A stretch of DNA of 55,647 bases from Treponema sp. Lineage in GTDB: Bacteria; Spirochaetota; Spirochaetia; Treponematales; Breznakiellaceae. The stretch lies in assembly GCA_009784975.1 (NCBI GenBank), contig WQXG01000011.1:1-55647 (forward strand), read 5' to 3'. The translations under genes were made by a program, and so were the position numbers. Below, piece by piece: positions 51,226 through 55,647 of this stretch (its first letter is position 1; each line of letters begins with the position of its first letter). The notes under the pieces were generated by a model that made no database searches, was not told the origin of the DNA, and saw nothing but the letters and a program-made list of their open reading frames with translations.

Positions 51226-51573
51226 TTATTTTTCTTCGAAAATATCAGTAAATGATTTTGGTTTTTCCAGTTCGAATGATTTTATATCTTCGCTATCTAT
51301 TTCTTTTAACCGGTCTTTATTAATTTCGTATCGAATAAATTTGGGATTTTTACGTGATAATATACCGCATAATTGATAATAAAATATCAATTCTTCAAGC
51401 TTTGGGGAATATGGATTAACTCTGATAATAAAGTCAAAAACTTTCATTTTGTCCGGGTTTAATTTATACAAATCATAAAAAGCCTTATGTAGTGCAATAG
51501 GATCAGCGCTAAATTCATTGCCTTTAAAATCATTTAATAATTTAAAAAATATTCTTTCAGCACTTATTGTCAT
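51226..51573 (-). CDS. 115-aa protein between HD phosphohydrolase and caspase module, function unknown
   Basis: The protein is acidic and helical (AERIFFKLLNDFKGNEF, ALHKAFYDLYKLNPDKMKVF, ELIFYYQLCGILSRKNPKFI) and ends in a Glu/Lys-rich tail. No family is recognised. Its ATG overlaps the HD gene stop as TAATG, so translation is coupled. An 84-bp AT-rich gap separates it from the membrane-protein gene downstream; no convincing promoter is seen in that gap. It may be a regulator or adaptor of the HD protein. Confidence 0.65.
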   Translation of the reverse strand: MTISAERIFFKLLNDFKGNEFSADPIALHKAFYDLYKLNPDKMKVFDFIIRVNPYSPKLEELIFYYQLCGILSRKNPKFIRYEINKDRLKEIDSEDIKSFELEKPKSFTDIFEEK

Positions 51574-53144
51574 TATATTATCCCTCTTTTTACCAATGTC
51601 TTTGGTCTTGAATTTGTTGTTAGCTGAATGTTTAATTTTTCATTGATAATAGAGCTAATTTTATTATATATTTTCTCATCCAGTTTCTTATAGGGTCCAA
51701 AAACATATACAGCCCATCTATATTGTGAATAAAGGCTAAAATAATTCATTGGGGATATAGTATTGTAATTTTCCATGGCCCCATCATAATTTTGGCAATA
51801 TGCATCAACTAATTCCCTTAAATCCGGGTTTTTAGGGAATCCTAGATAAATGGTATTTGGTCCAGAATCGTCAAAACCTAAATCATGACAAATTTGTTCC
51901 CGTAATTTCTCTTGTTCATCTAATTCAGAATACTTTAAAATAGCAGGTGGTATACTAGGAAGCATATTTGTATTATTTTCTATAGATAGAGGTGTAATTC
52001 TGACATATCTTATGGGTATATCACGTTTAGCAATTATTTCTTGGAGTTGTTTAATAACTGAAGAATTAGTTTGACCAATTAAAAAATCCCAGTCTGTTAA
52101 ATCTAAAAAATCAATCACTTCTTTCAGCTTTATACCTTGTAAAGTAAATGATGACGGATTCTTGCGAAGAATATTTAAAATATTTTTTACAACCTGATTA
52201 GTTGCAAGTACTTTTTGGTGATTATATACTGTTGAATACAGAGAAACTTTACTTAATACCAGATGATCGTAAGATGATACTGAATTAATATTTAGAACTA
52301 TGCTTTTCCGCTTTCCTTTTTCAAGAGGCACATCTCCAATTGATAATCCAGAAATAAATTTTTCAGCATCTGTACCTAATGCAAGACCTGTAAAAAAGCT
52401 GTCCCTAAATGTATAATCTAATCTGTCAGCATCATAAGGTCCATTTACAATGTCTGATATATACGCACGCTCCGGATTTCCATCAACGGGGCGCCCCATT
52501 ATCATATCAGAAATACGTCCTAGGGTATCACTTGGTATTCTAATAGGATTTGGATTATTTGATTTTACAGCTTCTTCAAACATAGATAAAAATGATGGCG
52601 TTTTAACAATTACACCAGACAGGAGTTCGTGGTTTTTAGGTTTTATTTTCATGTATGGTTGAACAGAATTCTCCAATTCATCTTTTACATCACTAATAAA
52701 CGTATAGTATGAATAAAGCCCCTCCGTCAGATGAGAAAGCGTTGAATGTCCTATGTCATGGAGTAAGCAGGCAAGCCTGACTTCCTGTTCATCCAATTCT
52801 GAAAACACATGTACTCGCCCCTGTGTTTTTTCTTTACGATTGATAGATTCCATTATTAGAGTCGCACAATGGAGCATCCCTAACGAATGATCGAAACGAG
52901 TATGTAATGCAGAAGGATAGGTTAAATTTACCAATCCTGTTTGATGTATCCGCCGCAGTCTTTGCAAAAGGGGAGAATCAAGAATCGATATCTCAAGTGG
53001 TGATAGGGACATCATACCCCAAACAGGGTCTTTTATGACCTTATTTTCCGAAATATGCCTTGGCGTATAGTTTTTAAGCCATTTTTTTACCCAACTATCA
53101 ACTTTGCTAGTTAGTTTGTCAAACATTGTTTCATTTGGTTGCAT
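51573..53144 (-). CDS. HD-superfamily phosphohydrolase (SAMHD1/dNTPase-like)
   Basis: This 523-aa protein has the HD metal site: LHTRFDHSLGMLH (His86, His92), ACLLHDIGHSTLSHLTEG (His129-Asp130, His133, His138), and the later Asp in VNGPYDADRLDYTFRDS. The opening IKDPVWGMMSLSPLEISILD and LLQRLRRIHQTG match the SAMHD1-like dNTP triphosphohydrolase branch, which degrades dNTPs and restricts viruses. The C-terminal 270 residues are family-specific and unrecognised. It is first of the four-gene cassette. TTGACA (53184-53179) with TAGTTT (53161-53156) 17 bp further gives a plausible promoter. No SD is present before ATG 53144; an ATG at codon 7 is possible. Confidence 0.85.
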   Translation of the reverse strand: MQPNETMFDKLTSKVDSWVKKWLKNYTPRHISENKVIKDPVWGMMSLSPLEISILDSPLLQRLRRIHQTGLVNLTYPSALHTRFDHSLGMLHCATLIMESINRKEKTQGRVHVFSELDEQEVRLACLLHDIGHSTLSHLTEGLYSYYTFISDVKDELENSVQPYMKIKPKNHELLSGVIVKTPSFLSMFEEAVKSNNPNPIRIPSDTLGRISDMIMGRPVDGNPERAYISDIVNGPYDADRLDYTFRDSFFTGLALGTDAEKFISGLSIGDVPLEKGKRKSIVLNINSVSSYDHLVLSKVSLYSTVYNHQKVLATNQVVKNILNILRKNPSSFTLQGIKLKEVIDFLDLTDWDFLIGQTNSSVIKQLQEIIAKRDIPIRYVRITPLSIENNTNMLPSIPPAILKYSELDEQEKLREQICHDLGFDDSGPNTIYLGFPKNPDLRELVDAYCQNYDGAMENYNTISPMNYFSLYSQYRWAVYVFGPYKKLDEKIYNKISSIINEKLNIQLTTNSRPKTLVKRGII

Positions 53145-53491
53145 AATATTTAATAAAACTACTAAAAATACTGTTTTTTGTCAAGAGCCTTTTCTGTAGC
53201 TTTTGTAGTAAAAATCAATGAATGTTGAATATCAGAATTATGAAATCGAAGTTTGTGTTTTTTATTAAGGGACTTTAAGAAATGACTTAAAAACTGAAGT
53301 TATGGAACATGAAAAATAAATGGAAATGTGCATAAAGGTACTAAACAACAAAAATAAAGCTTTACAATATTTTAGTATAGTGGTAATATAGCATTAGGAA
53401 ATACTTATGATTTGTGCTTAATTGTATGATATTCATACAATTAATGTATTCTATAAAATAGAAGTATAAATACTTTTTAATTTGGTAAAAT
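53145..53491. promoter_or_regulatory. Divergent AT-rich control region with 12-3-12 inverted repeat
   Basis: This 347-bp gap separates the HD gene (minus) and the ApeA-like gene (plus). On the minus strand TTGACA-17-TAGTTT (53184-53156) precedes the HD gene. On the plus strand TTTACA (53361-53366), 17 bp, TAATAT (53384-53389) can serve the ApeA-like gene. Between that promoter and the start lies a perfect inverted repeat TTAATTGTATGA-TAT-TCATACAATTAA (53418-53444), which could be an operator or an mRNA hairpin in a leader of about 95 nt. No gene is seen in the region. Confidence 0.55.
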
Positions 53492-54874
53492 ATGAAACAA
53501 GGTAATGAGATAAAAGGTTTTTGGTGGTTACCAGAACAACCGGAAAACAGAACTGCTGGTGTCTTGTATAAATCTAATGAAGGAACCCATTTATTAGAAC
53601 TATTTGGAAATATTGAAGGTAAACGTTTCTTTACAACCAGCAATAAATATCCAATAATTAATGGTTTTTCATCAAAAGGCAGAAAATATACTCTTTTTGA
53701 TACTTTTATTAAAAATCAAACATCAAGTGCTCCCGGATTTACTGAAATTACAATTTTAGCAAATATAGTACTGGAAAATATTTTATTAGGAAAGAAGGAG
53801 GATTTAAAATTAAAAGCAATAAGTACATCTTTCTTATTCTTAGATGATTGGATTATGATTAATGGTTTTAGTCGATCTGATAATTGTTCAGCAAAAACAA
53901 AAATAGAGTATAAGCTGCCAAGTTCAATTGAATACGATATAAATAAAGAATTTTGCTTAAAAATAAATTTTCAATGCTTTCCATCACCATCAGTTATAAA
54001 TACTAAAGAAGTTGCAGTAAAACAAACAGTAGAAATAAAAATAGAAGGCTCTGAAAATAATTTAGATTACTATATGGAAAAGATATATATATTTAAATGT
54101 TTGTTGATGTTGTTTATTAATAACTATACCAATACAAGTAATATACGAGTTGAAGCAATAGGAGAGAACAATGAACATATAATAGTTCCAATATATTTTT
54201 CTGATGATAAACAAAAAATAAATAAAAAGGAAATGATATTCACAGAATTCATAGCTACTTATTCAAATATAAAGGATGAATTTCTTGATATATTAAATTA
54301 TTGGTATTCAAGTTATAATAAATTATCAAATTCATACTCTTTATTTTTTGATACTTCTTTTAAATCTGGATTAAATCTAGAAAATAAATTCCTTAATCTT
54401 ATTAATGCCCTTGAGAGTTATCATAGAAATAATAATAATTTTGTATCTTCTTATATGGATAAAGAAGAGTATTTGTCCGGCATGTACCATAAGCTAATAA
54501 AAAATATTCCTAGTTCTATTGAACAAGATTTTCAAGAAGCATTAAAATCAAGAATTAAATTCGGTTATGAATATTCATTAAGAAGAAGATTAAAAGAATT
54601 ATTTTCTTCTAATAATAATTTTTTAAATAATTTTATTTATGATGCAGAAATTTTGCAAAAAGAAATTATTGATTCACGAAATTATTATACACATTATGAT
54701 GAAAAATCAAAATTTGTAAAAGATGGTATTGAGTTGTATTATCTTTGTGAAAAAATTATCGTTATTTTTATTTCATTACTACTTTTTGATTTAAAATTTA
54801 GTAATGATGATATTATAGGAATATTGAAAAATCAAGAAAAAATGCAAAGGATTATAAGAATTTCATCAAAGTAA
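53492..54874 (+). CDS. ApeA-like anti-phage HEPN protein
   Basis: This 460-aa protein opens like the ApeA N-terminal domain (IKGFWWLPEQPENRTAGVLY, then HLLELFGNIEG) and ends with a HEPN-type helical domain carrying an R-x4-H motif (SRNYYTHYD, about residues 397-402). The region ALESYHRNNNNF and the block RIKFGYEYSLRRRLKELF are also typical of the ApeA C-terminal part. Known ApeA proteins are abortive-infection RNases that stop growth after phage infection. It is very AT-rich, unlike the housekeeping genes, and divergent from the HD/caspase cassette. The start ATG 53492 has no good SD. Family call is by pattern recognition only. Confidence 0.8.
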   Translation: MKQGNEIKGFWWLPEQPENRTAGVLYKSNEGTHLLELFGNIEGKRFFTTSNKYPIINGFSSKGRKYTLFDTFIKNQTSSAPGFTEITILANIVLENILLGKKEDLKLKAISTSFLFLDDWIMINGFSRSDNCSAKTKIEYKLPSSIEYDINKEFCLKINFQCFPSPSVINTKEVAVKQTVEIKIEGSENNLDYYMEKIYIFKCLLMLFINNYTNTSNIRVEAIGENNEHIIVPIYFSDDKQKINKKEMIFTEFIATYSNIKDEFLDILNYWYSSYNKLSNSYSLFFDTSFKSGLNLENKFLNLINALESYHRNNNNFVSSYMDKEEYLSGMYHKLIKNIPSSIEQDFQEALKSRIKFGYEYSLRRRLKELFSSNNNFLNNFIYDAEILQKEIIDSRNYYTHYDEKSKFVKDGIELYYLCEKIIVIFISLLLFDLKFSNDDIIGILKNQEKMQRIIRISSK

Positions 54875-55043
54875 TTATTGTATTTTACTTGCCGCCGAAA
54901 ACAAAGACATGAATTACTGTTGGTTTGTATGAAAAGCAGGTTGTAATGTTGGAAGCAAGCAAAGCGTAACCGTCAATACAATCACTTCTACCGCTAGAAA
55001 AAAACATTAAACTTCCTGAAATACTACTTTTTGGAGGGTTAAA

Positions 55044-55341
55044 ATGACTTACAGTAAAGAAGAAAAAGCGATGTGGCTTGAAGATTGGTGGCAAAGCGGC
55101 AAAGCCATGGGACACATACGCGATGGAAAACAGACTTATTCCGCAAACATTTGTAACATGGGCAAAAAAAATTATTAAAGAAAAGTCTAGATTTGAAGAA
55201 ATAAAGCAAGAGCGGAAACCTGAGTTAAATGCATCAGGAATAGTTCTCAAAAAAAAGGGGAATTTATTAATGCATCTCCACTTTGGAATTAACGGCAATG
55301 ACCTGAGTACAGTAATTGAAAGCCAACGAGCGTTTATATGA
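55044..55341 (+). pseudogene. Frameshifted IS66-type accessory ORF (TnpA-like) remnant
   Basis: ATG 55044 has a good SD (GGAGGG, six bases) and starts MTYSKEEKAMWLEDWWQSGK, as IS66 OrfA-like proteins do. After about base 55100 the homologous text continues in the next frame: KPWDTYAMENRLIPQTFVTW, then a C-terminal HLHFGINGNDLSTVIESQ resembling the family ending. The original frame runs on to an early stop near 55170. A single-base insertion or two-base deletion explains this. No tnpB or transposase follows, so it is a dead fragment. Confidence 0.75.
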
Positions 55342-55388
55342 TAATTGTTTTAACCCAAGTAAAAATATAAATATATTTGCGACCTTGG

Positions 55389-55465
55389 AAAACCGACATG
55401 AGAAAAGTCATCATGCTAAGGGAAAGTGATGGAGCACTTGTCGCAGTGCGTATGCCGGTTTTTTT
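55389..55465 (+). ncRNA. Candidate structured RNA: three-way junction with terminal U-run
   Basis: AAAACCGACAT (55389-55399) pairs with ATGCCGGTTTT (55452-55462) with one mismatch, closing two inner hairpins: CATCA/TGATG (55409-55413 with 55427-55431) and GCACT/AGTGC (55434-55438 with 55445-55449). The outer stem is followed by further T residues as in a terminator. It matches no riboswitch class I recognise. The same bases also encode a 35-codon ORF (55398-55505), listed separately. Confidence 0.4.
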
Positions 55466-55505
55466 AGCGATTTTTATCATTATAATTATTATACCCCTAT
55501 TTTAA
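55398..55505 (+). CDS. Possible 35-aa membrane peptide (doubtful)
   Basis: ATG 55398 opens a frame with a charged start (MRKVIMLRESDGALVAVR) and a hydrophobic end (FLAIFIIIIIIPLF), like a small membrane peptide. There is no convincing SD. The frame overlaps the structured-RNA-like segment at 55389-55465, so it may be coincidental. Confidence 0.25.
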   Translation: MRKVIMLRESDGALVAVRMPVFLAIFIIIIIIPLF

Positions 55506-55543
55506 TTAATTTCCAGAAAAATCCGGGTTCTTTCCAAAGTTAG

Positions 55544-55572
55544 TTGACATATTTAATAAAATGTGGTATAAT
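55544..55572 (+). promoter_or_regulatory. Perfect sigma70 promoter of the ISL3-like transposase
   Basis: TTGACA (55544-55549), exactly 17 bp, TATAAT (55567-55572): a full consensus match at optimal spacing, 34 bp before the ATG. Confidence 0.85.
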
Positions 55573-55606
55573 CAAGAGGCCAAAAGCAAGAGGGGGCTCT
55601 GGAGTT

Positions 55607-55647
55607 ATGGAAAAGTTTATAAAAGGGTTAGATAAAAATCTTAGGTA
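55607..55647 (+). CDS. ISL3-family transposase, N-terminus only (cut by window edge)
   Basis: ATG 55607 follows AGAGGGGG and GGAG. The 13 visible residues MEKFIKGLDKNLR match how many ISL3-type (IS204/IS1001/IS1096/IS1165) transposases begin, before their zinc-finger segment. The assignment rests on this short start and on the terminal repeat and promoter just upstream. Confidence 0.55.
   Translation, partial: MEKFIKGLDKNLR

Larger units (their letters stand above)
55525..55647 (+). mobile_element. Left end of an ISL3-like insertion sequence, continuing beyond the window
   Basis: GGGTTCTTTCCAAAGTTAG (from about 55525) resembles the terminal inverted repeats of ISL3-family elements, and a strong promoter and the start of a transposase-like gene follow. 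The right end and target duplication are out of view, so the boundary is approximate. Confidence 0.6.

Noticed and set aside
49955-53144. Known CBASS or gasdermin system
   Set aside because: No cyclase, Cap2/Cap3 or gasdermin-like gene is visible; the small TM protein has a single helix and does not resemble gasdermin.
1-55647. tRNA or rRNA genes
   Set aside because: All gaps were read for cloverleaf-like or rRNA sequence by eye and none was found; a dedicated scan could still detect something.

Overview
The window most likely comes from a spirochaete of the Treponema group. This is inferred from gene content and was not tested by any search. Pointers are a double-membrane B12 uptake system, treponeme-style lipoprotein leaders ending in LAAC-DED, an XPB-type helicase, a clade-X type phosphofructokinase, and a very large acidic-plus-TPR membrane protein resembling spirochaete flagellar collar proteins. 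Coding density is high, with many ATGA and TAATG overlaps.

Layout. 1-1077: 3' part of a DUF1016/YhcG-type PDDEXK nuclease. 1173-6974: a vitamin B12 uptake unit made of a promoter, a cobalamin riboswitch with terminator, a small lipoprotein of unknown role, a BtuB-like receptor and BtuF, BtuC, BtuD. 7023-9619: a LytS-like sensor kinase and a response regulator with a SARP-like output domain. 9624-12293: two tandem membrane-anchored LuxR-type regulators whose outer part looks like a beta-helix, divergent from two huge lipoproteins (12489-19232). 19315-21589: an orphan HicB and two small-operon lipoproteins. 21645-49868: mostly housekeeping genes (GlnRS, thioesterase, Ddl, rhomboid, Dus, Na/Pi cotransporter, TatD, large TPR protein, HflKC with a pseudokinase-like protein, PFK, SpoU methyltransferase, GerMN protein, YmdB-like phosphodiesterase, NYN-LOTUS protein, XPB helicase with a partner). 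49955-54874: an AT-rich defence-like island with a caspase-like protease, a small membrane protein, a 115-aa protein and an HD phosphohydrolase in one direction, and an ApeA-like HEPN protein divergent from them. 55044-55647: IS remnants, namely a frameshifted IS66 accessory ORF, a structured-RNA-like segment, and the left end of an ISL3-like element with a perfect promoter.

Four themes cut across the window. (1) Several genes have a -10 box 6 to 8 nt before the start codon and no Shine-Dalgarno sequence, which suggests leaderless mRNAs. (2) Near-perfect inverted repeats with arms of 12-13 nt recur, three of them inside coding sequence and in frame. (3) A GC-rich dispersed repeat followed by a purine-rich tract lies in btuC/btuD and in dus, where it is translated. 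(4) A 134-bp palindromic element sits in the 5' end of btuF. The strongest candidates for undescribed systems are the HD/115-aa/membrane/caspase cassette and the pair of beta-helix LuxR membrane regulators facing giant lipoprotein genes.
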